From assembly GCA_045631905.1 (NCBI GenBank), contig JAZQVO010000012.1:1-64000 (forward strand): a stretch of DNA of 64,000 nucleotides, in the 5' to 3' direction. Origin of the DNA: HGM04593 sp045631905. GTDB taxonomy: Bacteria > Bacteroidota > Bacteroidia > Bacteroidales > Bacteroidaceae. The stretch's first letter is position 1, and each line of letters begins with the position of its first letter. Made by a program: the position numbers and the translations under genes. Positions 1 to 9,873 of the stretch are shown piece after piece. The notes beneath the pieces were generated by a model, which worked only from the letters and a program-made list of their open reading frames with translations, searched no databases and was not told where the DNA came from.

Positions 1-3000
1 GAGGTCTATCGAGGTGCCGTTACGCTCGGCGCGGTAGGCTGTCACACCCTCGGGAATTTCAAGGGCCACAGGTGCATACAAGGTTGAGTAACCCACATTA
101 CCTATGGTTACGGGCAACGATGCCACCTCCTCGACTGCCCACTCATGGGCAGCTCCGCAAGTATTGTTTGAACAGCGGTTCACATATGTATCGCTACTAT
201 GCAACCAACGCTCACCACATTTTATATTACATTTTCCAACGCTACCTGCTATTCCAAACTCAACCACAGATATATCGCTGTCGGCTGTACCGGGGGTCTC
301 AAAGGCCCAGTCGGTAGTATTAAGACCTATATACTGACCGTTGCCGTAAGAGAGCAGGTGGCGACCATCGAAGTAGAAGATTGCGCTTGCATCGTTGGTG
401 GCGTTCATCGCTATTTTACCATTTGCGACTGCGCCCTTTATGTAGTTGCCGTTATTGTTTATGGTGTAGAACTTACCCTCTCTGGGCAATACAGGCACAA
501 CAGAATATGTTGCCATGTAAGCAGTGAGGGCATCTTGTATTGTCTGCAAGTCCGAAGATGTTGCAGCTTGCTCCAAAGCACTCTCAATCTCGTCTGTGGT
601 GTTGTACTTTGTGGCATAGTAACCAACAGCAACGCTATCGAAAGCACCGTTTACACCATCGGCAATCTTGGGCAGATTGGTGGCAAGTGTCTGTGCCTCG
701 GCCACTCGTGCCTCTGTGAATTTTTCGGTATCCACATCGTCGGCACCACTTGTGAGCCAGTCGATAGAGAAGCGTGCAAAACGCATCTGATAACCGCCTT
801 CAAGCGCGTCCTCCTCATAATAGATACCTACCGTACCATCTTCGAGCATTGTCATTGAAGAGTAGGCCGAACCACCGGGACAGATAGTCTTTTTAACGGG
901 CCATGTGGCAGCCTCGTCCGAGCTCATGTAAACAGTTACGTTCTTGCGAGAACCTGCGTCGGGCACCGACAGCAACAGACGGTTGGCACCTTCGTTTTTG
1001 CTCAACGAGGTTGCGCGTATAATATCACCGTTACAACCGGGGTCGTACACACCGGTAAACTGTGCACGAGGCGACCATGACAAGCCGTCATCGGTCGATT
1101 TGGCATAATAAACATCTCCGCCACCCTGTTTGCGCGACTTAACAAGCAATGTGCCATCGTTAAGCTCCACAATCTTCGACTCGTCGGCATCTAAGAGAGC
1201 GGGAACAGCGTTACAGGTCCAGGTTTTACCATGGTCATCTGAACGTATAATCTGCGCTTCGAACACCGAGTGAGTTGTTGAACTTGTTGTTCGTACGGGC
1301 GCAACAACCATAAGGGTTCCTTTGCTTGTCTGCAAAGCGGCACCCGAGCTGAAAAACATTGAGTACCACTGTTTGCGTGTCTCATCTTCGCATGTAGCAC
1401 CATATATCTGGCTTGTGACATCAACGGGAGCGTCCCATGTGAGACCGTTATCGTGACTTACTATGATTTTAACCAAAGGCGGGTTCTCGGGGGTACCGCT
1501 AAAGAAGCCCACCTTCGAGGTCACAAACACGAAGATATCACCTGTAATGCGGTCGGTCACAATAGCGGGGTCGCCGTGACCATAATCGCCACCAAGCTCG
1601 GCTGTACCGGCAATAGTAACAGGCTCGGTCCATGTTTTTCCGTTATCCTTACTTACACGCGCCACAACGTCGATATTATTGGGAAGGTCGGTGATTGAAC
1701 CCCAACGCTTGTCGGTTACGGCTACGAGCCAACCGTTCATGGCTGTTGCAATAGCCGGGATACGATAGTGGCGCGAACCATATGTGTTTAAGTACTCCAC
1801 GGTACTTGCTGTGAGGAATACTGTTGCGTAACCTTCGGGGTTACCGTTGCTTTCGAGCACGGCACCCTCGTTTATTGTGTAGCTCGTGATGCCTGCATCA
1901 ATCACAGCACCCTCGTTTGCCTGCTCGCTGATGTCGGCAACAACCCAATAGTAGATAGAATTTCCGGCAGGCAGGGTTGGTGCATCTTCGAAAGTAAATT
2001 GGAAAGAGCCATCGGCCGCGGGAGTTGCTTCACCCAAAAGCACATCGCCCTCCTTACCCTCACGATACTCATAAATATCGCTCGAAGAGTATATATACAG
2101 CTTTTCAACAGCACCGCTGTTGCCCACGCTACCGCTCAGACCATTAAACACAGCACTGCCGTTGAGACCGGTAACAGCAAACTGCGCACGCAAGAGGGGC
2201 TGATGTGTGTTGCCGATACCTGTCGCTGTGAGACCTATGCGCACCGATGTTGATGAGAGTTGTGCAGAAGATGCAACCTCGTCGGCTGTCAGGGGCTCGA
2301 ACGACCACAAAGAGGCACCGTTTGCCGAGGCGGCCCATGTAACAATCACGGTATTAGCCTCCTGCGCATGCAAGGGGTTGCTACTTGCGTCAGATTTTAT
2401 TGTAAATCCTTTGTTACCTAACGAAGCACCATCGTAACGGGTGATGGTGTAGTTGTAGTGAGGCTCGCTCACCATGCCGGCTTCGGCGTTGCCGTTCTCC
2501 TGTTTTTTCGACATGTAACCGCCTGCGTAGTTGCGTATGGCAACCTTGCCGTTTTCATCTTTCTCGAAGCACCAAACCATAGTAGGGTCGAGCACTTTGG
2601 GGCCGTATGTAAGCGCACCACTCTCGCGTTTCTGTATGGCTTTTCCTGTACAATAACCGTTTGTTGCGGCCGAAACGATATAATACCACACTCTATTATC
2701 GGCAGTAGAGTACTGCACTTCGTTGCACGATTCATTATAACTGTTTATGGCCGATGTAAGAGTAGCAACAGCGGCCTCAACCTCCTCTTCGCCAAGTTCG
2801 GGAGTCTCATTCAGCACGGTCGCAGTTGCTATGGCAGCCTGCAAAGCCTCACGGCTTGCGGTTGTGAAGCAACCCGGAGCATCACCCTCGGTTGTATTCG
2901 CCAGAAGCACATTCGCCTCATTTATGACAAGTGTAAGCGCAGAATAACCACCCGACACACTCGAAAGAGCTGTAAGTATATAGTCGGAGCACCATAAACC

Positions 3001-6000
3001 GTTGTTCACCGCACTGCTGGTTTGGTTAAACGAATTACCGTTTGCAGCCATAACCATATATCTACCACCCGAAGAGGTGGGGTTATAAAGTGTCATGGCA
3101 CCCACGCCTGTGTGCACCGCCTCGTTTTTGAGTTCAAAGCTGTAAGGCTCGTCGGCAACCCTGAGGCTCGAAGAGGCATACGAGAGATACTTGCCGTTAC
3201 CGTTTTGCAGGTAATAAGCGTTATCACCGTTGAAGATGAGCGACCATACATAATTTGCGTTATCAAGCTCATAGGTGGTCGATGTAGCAAGAGCGTTATT
3301 GTTTACATAGATGTAACGATCTACATAACTACCATCGCTCTGCTTGGTATTTGCCGCAAAGAAGTATCTGCTTGCGGGATACTCTATGGTAGCAATCTCA
3401 GCCTCGGTCAAAGCCTTGTCGAAGAACTGCACGGTGTGTATCTTGCCATCAAAGACCTCCATGTTGCCGTTGCTTGTGACACCGCCACCTATATATATAT
3501 TCATATTATCGCCAAGACCGGCAAGGGTTTGTAATTCGTAACCACCGGCAGGGAAAGTGAACTCCTGATGAAGCGTACCATCGACATACACCTTGTATTT
3601 ATTATTCGTTTTATCCACAACAATCACAACCTTTGAGCGTGAATTTGCTGTGAGCGTTGTGCTACTTGTAAAGCGGTCCGTACCGCACGACGATGCAAGG
3701 TATGCAACTTTTGAGCCATAGTGTCCGTAACCAAAATAGGGCGAGTTGGTTTTCACAGCCGAACTTGAAGGGCCTACCGTGGGGTCGGAAGCACCGATAA
3801 AGATTTTGCGACCGCTGAACGATGCAGGCATTGTAACCTCCATGGCTATTGTGATATCGGTTGTTGCTTTCACCTTTTTCGCAACATTTGACGACACCTT
3901 GTATGGGTATGTGGTAAATGTGAGACCATCGACCATGGCGATGGGTTCCAACACGGTGGGAACAGTCACTACAAGTGTTTTTGCCGAAGCGTTCACTATC
4001 ATTTTGAAACCTTCGGGAACAGTAAAGTCGCTCGCCACAGGTACGGTACCTGCGGGGAAGAAGAAGTATCCGTTGTTAAACACCTTGGAGATACCACCTG
4101 TCGCAGCCGAGCCGTTATATGTCACCGAGGGGTCGTTGCCTATCTCAGAGGCATTTTCGGCACCTATTATAGATACCGTGTAAATATCATATGCCGAAAG
4201 CTCGCTTGCTGTTACAGGTGCAAAAGCATACTGATGCGATGAGTTAGATGCTTTGCCCACATAGGGTTGCTCTGTGTTTGCCCCAGGGTTGTAGTAGCTC
4301 CACTTATCGACGGTTGCAAAGCCACCATAGCTCATTGATATTGTGGTGTAGCTCTGTGTTATATCGCGTGTTGCGGTACATGGCTCCAATATTCCGAAAC
4401 CGCTTATCGACTGCACAAGATATTTACTACCTATCTTTTTGATCTTCACCCATGCTGTTGCCGGTTTTGTGGCGTTGTAGGCACCAATCTTCAAAGGATA
4501 GTAGTTGCTTGCATTCTGGCGGTATGCGCTGTTTGCATTAAGGATATTATGCGCGCTGTTGGTTATGTAGCCCTGCATTGTGGCATCGCTACCTGTTACA
4601 ACACGCATCTTGTACCAACCCTCGGTGAGGTTGTTTATGTCGGTAACCACATTGTTAAAGTTATCGTCGGTGGGCACAACAGGCTCCACCTCGGGATCGC
4701 CGTTGTAGAGTGCTATTTTGTATTGACAGCCGGTATCGCCACGGTCGGCACCTGTTTGGTTTGCGCTCCAGTTATAAACCTTGTACGACTGACCGGTGCC
4801 TGTCTGGTTCAACTGCACGGTGCCACTTGATATGATGAACAGACCTGTGCTGTTCGAGTAGCTTAGTGTCCAACCGTTTTCGGGCTGTGTGGCACTTGTG
4901 AAAATTTGGGCGTTATACCCTGCTGTGGGAGCAAGATAGGAACCGTCGTTGCGGTTTATTATATCGAGCTTGCCATCGTTGCGGGCAACAAATTTCCACA
5001 TCGAACGGGCATAGCTGTTGGCTGTCATACCAATTACACCGCTACCGGCCCCCGTGCTTGCGGCATAACGGCTTTCGCGGTTAGGGGTGTATAGCTGGTA
5101 CCACACCTCATTGCCCTCGGTGCTTGTTGCAGGCATGTTTATCAAAGGTTTCAACTCGGCTGTGGCTGTTGTGAGAGCATTTATCTCATCGGTAAAAGTT
5201 TTATCGGCTGTTGAAGAACCAGCAAGAGCACTGTAAGCCGCTGTCAGCGCACTCTTCACGCTTGACATATTCTCGGCGGTGTACTCTCCCACGCCTGTGC
5301 CCTCGGGGAGCATAGCTGCTGAAACGATAGCCCCTCCTAACGCTGTACGGTTGGTAAAGCGTGTATATAGGGTGTTTGCCTCGTCGTCGGTAATTGCTGT
5401 AACCCCCTCACCTATCGCCGCGGCAATCTTCTGTGCCACCTTTACATATCCCTTACCATAGAGGTAGTTGCCCGAGAAATATTGGGTGTTGGCAACATTA
5501 CCGTTAAGGAAGTCGGTATAAATGTCGAGATACTCGATATTGTCGGTTTCGCTCTCGGCCGCATACTCCTGCAACAAGGCATTAAAGGGTGCCACACGAT
5601 TAGTGTTTGTGTTGGCATTATTTGTAGGTTGCAAGCTCATGAGGGTTATCTTTGTAGCAGGAGACAGCTCCTGAATTTTTGCAACAACAGCCTTGTACTC
5701 GGCAAGAACGTTCGCAAGAGCAGCGGTGCCGTTTACACCGCCAACACCTGTGTAAAGGAACACCTGTGCAGGGGTTGCGCCATCGTGAAAAATAGCAGTA
5801 ACCATCTTCAACATCTCGGCAAGCGAGGGACCGGGATAGCCCCATGCTGTACCACGGTTCTTCACCTTGTTGCTCTTTAAAAGTTCGTGCCACTCACCAC
5901 TGCTCACCATCTCGTCACCAACTATGAGAATATCATCGTTAGCAACGGGCAACTGACCAAACACTGTTGCACGCATGCCGTGCGCACCGCTAAGGCCTCC

Positions 6001-6663
6001 GTTTATCTCAACCGAGTCGTAGCACGATTTTGCACTTGCGTCGTCCATTACAAGGGGAGCGATTTTGTCGCACCACACCTTATAGCCGTTGGCTGTGAGA
6101 TGCAGGTAGTCGTATGAAAGAGAGTTGTTTGTGATACCCATCATATCGTCGAACAAATCGACATAATTAACACCTTTTGCGTCGCACAAAGCCTTGATTG
6201 AGACGTTTGCATCGCGAATAATCTCGGGCGAACGACGGTTGGTGCTGGGCAAAATGCTCTGAATGTAGATTTGTGTCGCGGGAGAGGTTTTTTGCAACCT
6301 GTCGATAATTAATGTCAAGTTGCCAACAACATGCTCCTTGGTGTTAATTCCGGCTGTGGCAAGGTCGTTTGTACCAAGCAGAACAAACACCTTTTTGGGC
6401 TTGCCGGCGGCAATAGCCTCGATATTGGCAAGAGCCTCATCGCTCACCGCGCCCGAAATACCACGGTTCACCACATTGTGGTTGTCAAAGGCCTCCCACC
6501 ACTCGTTCATATTGGTTATACTGTTACCAATAAATACAATTTGGTCCGAACTTACAGGAAGGACCTTAAACGCATCGTACCTGTGATTGCGGAAGGGTTC
6601 GTCGGCAAAAATCGCCGACACAAACGCCACAAGACAGGTGAGCAAAGTAAAAATCTTTCTCAT
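1..6663 (-). CDS. Giant secreted sialidase with N-terminal SGNH esterase domains (3' end outside window)
   Basis: 2221 codons are open from the ATG at 6663 to the window edge; the C-terminus is missing. A signal peptide (about residues 1-20) precedes an SGNH/GDSL hydrolase domain with a complete set of motifs: GNSIT (Ser48), GTND (about 97-100), and Asp185/His188 in DYLHLT. A second SGNH-like domain (about 240-415) has lost them. Next come a FIVAR-like helical segment (about 430-508), trefoil-like segments, a concanavalin/LamG-like lectin domain (about 914-1093), a second FIVAR (about 1242-1305), a BNR-associated N-terminal domain (about 1459-1598) and a sialidase propeller (about 1612-1973). 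The propeller has the RIP motif (YRIPAIA, Arg1634) and Asp boxes SKDNGKTW, SHDNGLTW, SDDHGKTW and STDDGLSW. Known sialidases cleave terminal sialic acid; the active SGNH domain may remove O-acetyl groups from it (inference). The protein is secreted, but a sorting signal would lie outside the window. Confidence 0.9.
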   Translation of the reverse strand, partial: MRKIFTLLTCLVAFVSAIFADEPFRNHRYDAFKVLPVSSDQIVFIGNSITNMNEWWEAFDNHNVVNRGISGAVSDEALANIEAIAAGKPKKVFVLLGTNDLATAGINTKEHVVGNLTLIIDRLQKTSPATQIYIQSILPSTNRRSPEIIRDANVSIKALCDAKGVNYVDLFDDMMGITNNSLSYDYLHLTANGYKVWCDKIAPLVMDDASAKSCYDSVEINGGLSGAHGMRATVFGQLPVANDDILIVGDEMVSSGEWHELLKSNKVKNRGTAWGYPGPSLAEMLKMVTAIFHDGATPAQVFLYTGVGGVNGTAALANVLAEYKAVVAKIQELSPATKITLMSLQPTNNANTNTNRVAPFNALLQEYAAESETDNIEYLDIYTDFLNGNVANTQYFSGNYLYGKGYVKVAQKIAAAIGEGVTAITDDEANTLYTRFTNRTALGGAIVSAAMLPEGTGVGEYTAENMSSVKSALTAAYSALAGSSTADKTFTDEINALTTATAELKPLINMPATSTEGNEVWYQLYTPNRESRYAASTGAGSGVIGMTANSYARSMWKFVARNDGKLDIINRNDGSYLAPTAGYNAQIFTSATQPENGWTLSYSNSTGLFIISSGTVQLNQTGTGQSYKVYNWSANQTGADRGDTGCQYKIALYNGDPEVEPVVPTDDNFNNVVTDINNLTEGWYKMRVVTGSDATMQGYITNSAHNILNANSAYRQNASNYYPLKIGAYNATKPATAWVKIKKIGSKYLVQSISGFGILEPCTATRDITQSYTTISMSYGGFATVDKWSYYNPGANTEQPYVGKASNSSHQYAFAPVTASELSAYDIYTVSIIGAENASEIGNDPSVTYNGSAATGGISKVFNNGYFFFPAGTVPVASDFTVPEGFKMIVNASAKTLVVTVPTVLEPIAMVDGLTFTTYPYKVSSNVAKKVKATTDITIAMEVTMPASFSGRKIFIGASDPTVGPSSSAVKTNSPYFGYGHYGSKVAYLASSCGTDRFTSSTTLTANSRSKVVIVVDKTNNKYKVYVDGTLHQEFTFPAGGYELQTLAGLGDNMNIYIGGGVTSNGNMEVFDGKIHTVQFFDKALTEAEIATIEYPASRYFFAANTKQSDGSYVDRYIYVNNNALATSTTYELDNANYVWSLIFNGDNAYYLQNGNGKYLSYASSSLRVADEPYSFELKNEAVHTGVGAMTLYNPTSSGGRYMVMAANGNSFNQTSSAVNNGLWCSDYILTALSSVSGGYSALTLVINEANVLLANTTEGDAPGCFTTASREALQAAIATATVLNETPELGEEEVEAAVATLTSAINSYNESCNEVQYSTADNRVWYYIVSAATNGYCTGKAIQKRESGALTYGPKVLDPTMVWCFEKDENGKVAIRNYAGGYMSKKQENGNAEAGMVSEPHYNYTITRYDGASLGNKGFTIKSDASSNPLHAQEANTVIVTWAASANGASLWSFEPLTADEVASSAQLSSTSVRIGLTATGIGNTHQPLLRAQFAVTGLNGSAVFNGLSGSVGNSGAVEKLYIYSSSDIYEYREGKEGDVLLGEATPAADGSFQFTFEDAPTLPAGNSIYYWVVADISEQANEGAVIDAGITSYTINEGAVLESNGNPEGYATVFLTASTVEYLNTYGSRHYRIPAIATAMNGWLVAVTDKRWGSITDLPNNIDVVARVSKDNGKTWTEPVTIAGTAELGGDYGHGDPAIVTDRITGDIFVFVTSKVGFFSGTPENPPLVKIIVSHDNGLTWDAPVDVTSQIYGATCEDETRKQWYSMFFSSGAALQTSKGTLMVVAPVRTTSSTTHSVFEAQIIRSDDHGKTWTCNAVPALLDADESKIVELNDGTLLVKSRKQGGGDVYYAKSTDDGLSWSPRAQFTGVYDPGCNGDIIRATSLSKNEGANRLLLSVPDAGSRKNVTVYMSSDEAATWPVKKTICPGGSAYSSMTMLEDGTVGIYYEEDALEGGYQMRFARFSIDWLTSGADDVDTEKFTEARVAEAQTLATNLPKIADGVNGAFDSVAVGYYATKYNTTDEIESALEQAATSSDLQTIQDALTAYMATYSVVPVLPREGKFYTINNNGNYIKGAVANGKIAMNATNDASAIFYFDGRHLLSYGNGQYIGLNTTDWAFETPGTADSDISVVEFGIAGSVGKCNIKCGERWLHSSDTYVNRCSNNTCGAAHEWAVEEVASLPVTIGNVGYSTLYAPVALEIPEGVTAYRAERNGTSIDL

Positions 6664-6840
6664 AATCTTTTTGTGTTAGTTATAAAATCTATTATTTTTC
6701 ATCACGGAATTTAAAATGCCATATTACCGCATGTTAATTAATATTTGCAATATTATGAATAAAATTACAAATATCTTCTTATTTTTATAAAAATAACACT
6801 TATTCTATAATATATTTAAGATATTTAATATAAATAAAGC
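6664..6840. other. AT-rich promoter region upstream of the sialidase gene
   Basis: This stretch is very AT-rich, has no plausible gene, and separates the sialidase start from the kinase terminator. It must hold the sialidase promoter. I see only imperfect TAnnTTTG-like matches and assign none. Confidence 0.4.
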
Positions 6841-6862
6841 GAGGGTACCCCGGGGTACCCTC
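6841..6862. terminator. Perfect-palindrome terminator after the PfkB kinase gene
   Basis: A 22-bp perfect palindrome with a GGTACC...GGTACC pattern and no separate loop lies 41 bp past the stop of the minus-strand kinase gene and before the sialidase promoter region. It could form a GC-rich hairpin in RNA. The position fits transcription termination of the kinase/LOG operon. Confidence 0.6.
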
Positions 6863-6903
6863 CTACTTAAAACCATTAAAAAGAGATGGTTTGTGCAATA
6901 TAG

Positions 6904-7830
6904 TTACCTTAAATTAAACTGCCGGGCCCACTCTTTATCGACATAATTCTCTATGAGTGTGCAAGCATGAGCACTGAACGAAAGACCACACTCGACAACT
7001 GCGTTCCACCTATCTTGCCCAAGACCCGAAACCTCCTCGCACAGCAACCCCTCTCGCCACAAACCATAGACCACACCTGCATTGAAATTATCTCCCGCAC
7101 CCACCGTGCTACACACCTCAACCTTTTTAACATCGTAACGCGCTGTAAACGATGGGGTGTAGAGTGTTACAGGGCCACCTCCGCTTGTAAAAATAAAATT
7201 CTTGCAATAGGGAGCTATGCGCGACACATAAATATCGGCACCATCGACAGAGTCGAAGAGGTGAAAAAAGTCGTCGGCCGAGCCACGAACAACCGTTGCA
7301 AGCTCCATATTCTCGATTATAGCAGGCAACAGTTGCTTGCGTTCATGTTTGTGGTTGGGACGGAAATTTATGTCGTAATAGATTATAGCACCCTTGTCGC
7401 GAGCCTCTTCGAGAAAAGGTTTCACCTTACTGCGCAAAACAGGGTTAAGCACAAAATAGGAGCCACACAGCACTATATCGCCACGCTCCACCTGCGGAAA
7501 CTGCACAGCAAGACGATTGTTGGGATAGTCTTTATAGAAGATATAATCGGCATCGCCACGTTCGTTCAAAAAGGCAAGCGAGAGGGGCGACTTACCGTCG
7601 GCAAAGGTACACACTGCCGACGTATCGACATTGCTGTCGCAAAGGTGAGAGAGTATAATATCGCCCACCTTGTCGTTGCCCACCTCGCTTATGAACGAGA
7701 CGGGGGCTCCCACGCGTCCGAGCGAAATTATGCTGTTATAAACCGAACCACCGGGCACCGCGCCCACCGGAGCATTATCCCTAAACAGTATATCGAAAAC
7801 CGTTTCGCCTATTCCAATTATCTTTGCCAT
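6904..7830 (-). CDS. PfkB-family carbohydrate kinase (fructokinase-like)
   Basis: Predicted ATP-dependent sugar kinase of the ribokinase/PfkB fold, cytoplasmic, 308 aa. The signature GAGDNFNAG near residues 244-252 contains the catalytic Asp. The N-terminal GGSVYN segment and the YDINFRPN stretch match the fructokinase/2-keto-3-deoxygluconate kinase branch. The exact sugar cannot be read from the sequence. The start is the ATG at 7830 (MAKIIGIGE); a longer frame would need a TTG at 7839. It begins 13 bp after the LOG gene stop, so the two are probably co-transcribed. Confidence 0.85.
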   Translation of the reverse strand: MAKIIGIGETVFDILFRDNAPVGAVPGGSVYNSIISLGRVGAPVSFISEVGNDKVGDIILSHLCDSNVDTSAVCTFADGKSPLSLAFLNERGDADYIFYKDYPNNRLAVQFPQVERGDIVLCGSYFVLNPVLRSKVKPFLEEARDKGAIIYYDINFRPNHKHERKQLLPAIIENMELATVVRGSADDFFHLFDSVDGADIYVSRIAPYCKNFIFTSGGGPVTLYTPSFTARYDVKKVEVCSTVGAGDNFNAGVVYGLWREGLLCEEVSGLGQDRWNAVVECGLSFSAHACTLIENYVDKEWARQFNLR

Positions 7831-7843
7831 AATATCCAAATAT

Positions 7844-8383
7844 TCAAGCCTCGCTTAAAAGCTCTTCAAGTTCCTGTAAATTATTTGCCACCAACATATA
7901 GTCGGAGAGGTTGCCACGCACAAATGCGGTTGCCGACATCTCTTGCAAAAGAGCTACAAGCCCGTCCCAGAAGCCGTAAGCATTGTAGAGCACAACCTTT
8001 TTTGTGTGAAAGCCTATTGTGGCAGCCGCCATGGTGTGAAAAATTTCGTCGAGCGTGCCCACACCGCCGGGTAGAGCCACCAACAGGTCGCTACGCTCAA
8101 TCATAATATCCTTGCGCTCGCTCAGGTTGCGCACGTGAACCTTCTCGTCCAACAGAGAGCTCACCCTGTTGCGCTCCTCGAGCACCAAGGGAACAACACC
8201 CACTATGCGTGCTCCGGCCTCTTTACCCGCCGATGCCACAGCCTCCATGAGCCCGGCACGTGCCCCACCATAGACAAGGGTACAGCCCAACGAACCAAGC
8301 AAGGTGCCAACCTCGCGCGTCGCCTGCACATATTTAGAATCGACCGCCTCGGAGGCGGCGCAAAAAACAGCAACACTCTTCAT
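7844..8383 (-). CDS. LOG family protein (nucleoside 5'-monophosphate phosphoribohydrolase)
   Basis: 179 aa. Shows the two hallmark motifs of the LOG (TIGR00730) family: YGGARAGLM near residue 37 and PGGVGTLDE near residue 104. Members hydrolyse the N-glycosidic bond of purine or cytokinin nucleotides, releasing ribose 5-phosphate; earlier annotations called them lysine decarboxylases, which is not supported. The start ATG at 8383 matches the family N-terminus (MKSVAVFCAAS). It is first in a two-gene operon with the PfkB kinase, which suggests a nucleotide or ribose salvage role (inference). Confidence 0.88.
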   Translation of the reverse strand: MKSVAVFCAASEAVDSKYVQATREVGTLLGSLGCTLVYGGARAGLMEAVASAGKEAGARIVGVVPLVLEERNRVSSLLDEKVHVRNLSERKDIMIERSDLLVALPGGVGTLDEIFHTMAAATIGFHTKKVVLYNAYGFWDGLVALLQEMSATAFVRGNLSDYMLVANNLQELEELLSEA

Positions 8384-8480
8384 AGAAACAAAATTTTATT
8401 ACGTGGCTAATATAACTATTTTTTGCTCTACCGTCTGCCGTTTTTTTATTTTTTAATAGTAGCGCATCGCATATTTCCAC

Positions 8481-8488
8481 TATTTTTG
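8481..8488 (+). promoter_or_regulatory. Promoter -7 box (TATTTTTG) of the DUF4294 gene
   Basis: Exact match to the Bacteroidota TAnnTTTG element, ending only five bases before the ATG at 8494. No good TTTG -33 element is present. If used, transcription would start at or next to the start codon. Confidence 0.45.
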
Positions 8489-8493
8489 CAAAC

Positions 8494-9096
8494 ATGAAAA
8501 GAACCTTCACACTCCTGCTTACCCTCCTTCTGCTGTTGCCAGCAAGCATGGCACAACAGAAGCTATCGACCGCCGAGGGCGATAAATTCATCGTGGGCAT
8601 CGAAGAGTATAAAGGAGAAAAAATACCACACGTCACCCTGCCCAACTATTACGCTTTCGCACCACTATACTTCAAAACAAAAAAAGAGCGAAACATATAT
8701 GGAAGGCTTGTGCGCGATGTAAAAAAGACCATACCCCTCGCAATAGAGATACGCGACATAATTTACGAAACAGAGGCTCACCTAAAAACCCTACCCAACG
8801 AAAAAGCCCGCAAAAAATATCTCAACGAGAAGGAGAAGGAGCTTAAAGAGATTTACACACCCAAGATGAAGAAGCTCACCTTCAGGCAGGGCAAACTACT
8901 CATAAAGCTCATAGACCGTGAGTGCGACCAGAGCGCATACCAACTCATTAAACTCTTCATGGGCTCGTTTAAAGCGGTTTTCTACCAATCGTTTGCCTCG
9001 CTCTTTGGGGCAAGCCTCAAAAAAACATACAACCCGCGTGGCGAGGATTTCCTTGTCGAAAGGGTGGTTATTCTTGTCGTGAACGGGCAGTTATAG
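8494..9096 (+). CDS. DUF4294 domain-containing exported protein
   Basis: 200 aa with a clear signal peptide (charged MKR, then a Leu-rich core ending in ASMAQ). The rest matches the Bacteroidota-specific DUF4294 family as I know it: a VTLPNYYAF motif, a long charged helical middle rich in Lys/Glu (about residues 60-135) and a conserved DRECDQSAY segment. Function is unknown; likely periplasmic. It is a single gene with its own promoter box and ends in a strong bidirectional terminator. Confidence 0.8.
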   Translation: MKRTFTLLLTLLLLLPASMAQQKLSTAEGDKFIVGIEEYKGEKIPHVTLPNYYAFAPLYFKTKKERNIYGRLVRDVKKTIPLAIEIRDIIYETEAHLKTLPNEKARKKYLNEKEKELKEIYTPKMKKLTFRQGKLLIKLIDRECDQSAYQLIKLFMGSFKAVFYQSFASLFGASLKKTYNPRGEDFLVERVVILVVNGQL

Positions 9097-9240
9097 CACA
9101 CCGGTAGCGAGAAACATCGAAGTAAAATTCGAATATAAGATTCGGTTAGGTATAAAAATCAAGTTTGTTTTTTCCGCTCACCTTTACTATATTTATAGCA
9201 ATTACTACCTACTCTGTAAATAGTAACATCATTTAAACAT

Positions 9241-9283
9241 AACATACCCCCCCGAAGGTTTCTTACCTTCGGGGGGGTATGTT
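9241..9283. terminator. Bidirectional terminator between DUF4294 gene and SpoU methyltransferase
   Basis: 19-bp perfect inverted repeat (9241-9259 / 9265-9283) containing a run of seven C/G, with a 5-nt loop. It lies between two convergent genes and can serve both strands. Confidence 0.85.
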
Positions 9284-9326
9284 AAAAGTTACCCTCCTTA
9301 TTATATAAGGTTATAATTTATAAGAG

Positions 9327-9860
9327 TCACACCCAGCCGAGTTTCTTGACAAACTCCCAGATAACCATACCGGTAGTAACCGACACGTTCAACGAGTGTT
9401 TGGTACCAAACTGCGGAATCTCTATCGCTCCATCGCTTGCATCTACAACCTGCTGTTGCACACCCTTCACCTCGTTACCCATTATCACGGCGTAATGTTT
9501 GTCGGGCGCACATGTAAAATCCTGCAAGGCGATGCTATCTTTGCACTGCTCTATCGAAAAGACCTCGTAGCCCTCTTTTTTAAGGCTTGCCACAGCTTCC
9601 ATGGTGTCGGCAAAATATTGCCAAGGCACCACATCTTCGGCACCAAGGGCTGTTTTGTGAATCTCGGCCGAAGGTGGTGTCGCCGTTATCCCGCAAAGCA
9701 TTATGCGCTCGACCCTGAAAGCATCGCTTGTGCGAAAAACAGCCCCCACATTATGCAGGCTGCGCACATTGTCGAGCACCACGGTGAGCGGTAATTTGTG
9801 CGAGGCGAGAAACTCTTCGCGCCCCATGCGCCCCATCTCTGTAACAAGTTTCTTTTTCAC
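9327..9860 (-). CDS. SpoU/TrmH-family RNA 2'-O-methyltransferase
   Basis: SPOUT-class methyltransferase that uses S-adenosylmethionine to methylate a ribose 2'-OH in tRNA or rRNA. All three family motifs are visible: VVLDNVRSLHNVGAVFRT, VIMGNEVKGV and IPQFGTKHSLNVSV. I chose the GTG at 9860 (VKKKLVTEMGRMG), which aligns with the usual short N-terminus (177 aa); an ATG at 9836 is the alternative. The open frame extends to 9956 but would overlap the preceding gene. It starts 13 bp after the CoA-transferase stop, so it is probably the last gene of that operon. Exact RNA target not assignable. Confidence 0.85.
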   Translation of the reverse strand: MKKKLVTEMGRMGREEFLASHKLPLTVVLDNVRSLHNVGAVFRTSDAFRVERIMLCGITATPPSAEIHKTALGAEDVVPWQYFADTMEAVASLKKEGYEVFSIEQCKDSIALQDFTCAPDKHYAVIMGNEVKGVQQQVVDASDGAIEIPQFGTKHSLNVSVTTGMVIWEFVKKLGWV

Positions 9861-9873
9861 GCGGGCAGAGTGT

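Noticed and set aside
6967..8106. 379-codon open frame on the plus strand
   Set aside because: Antisense to the PfkB kinase and LOG genes, which have clear family motifs; composition is that of a complementary shadow.
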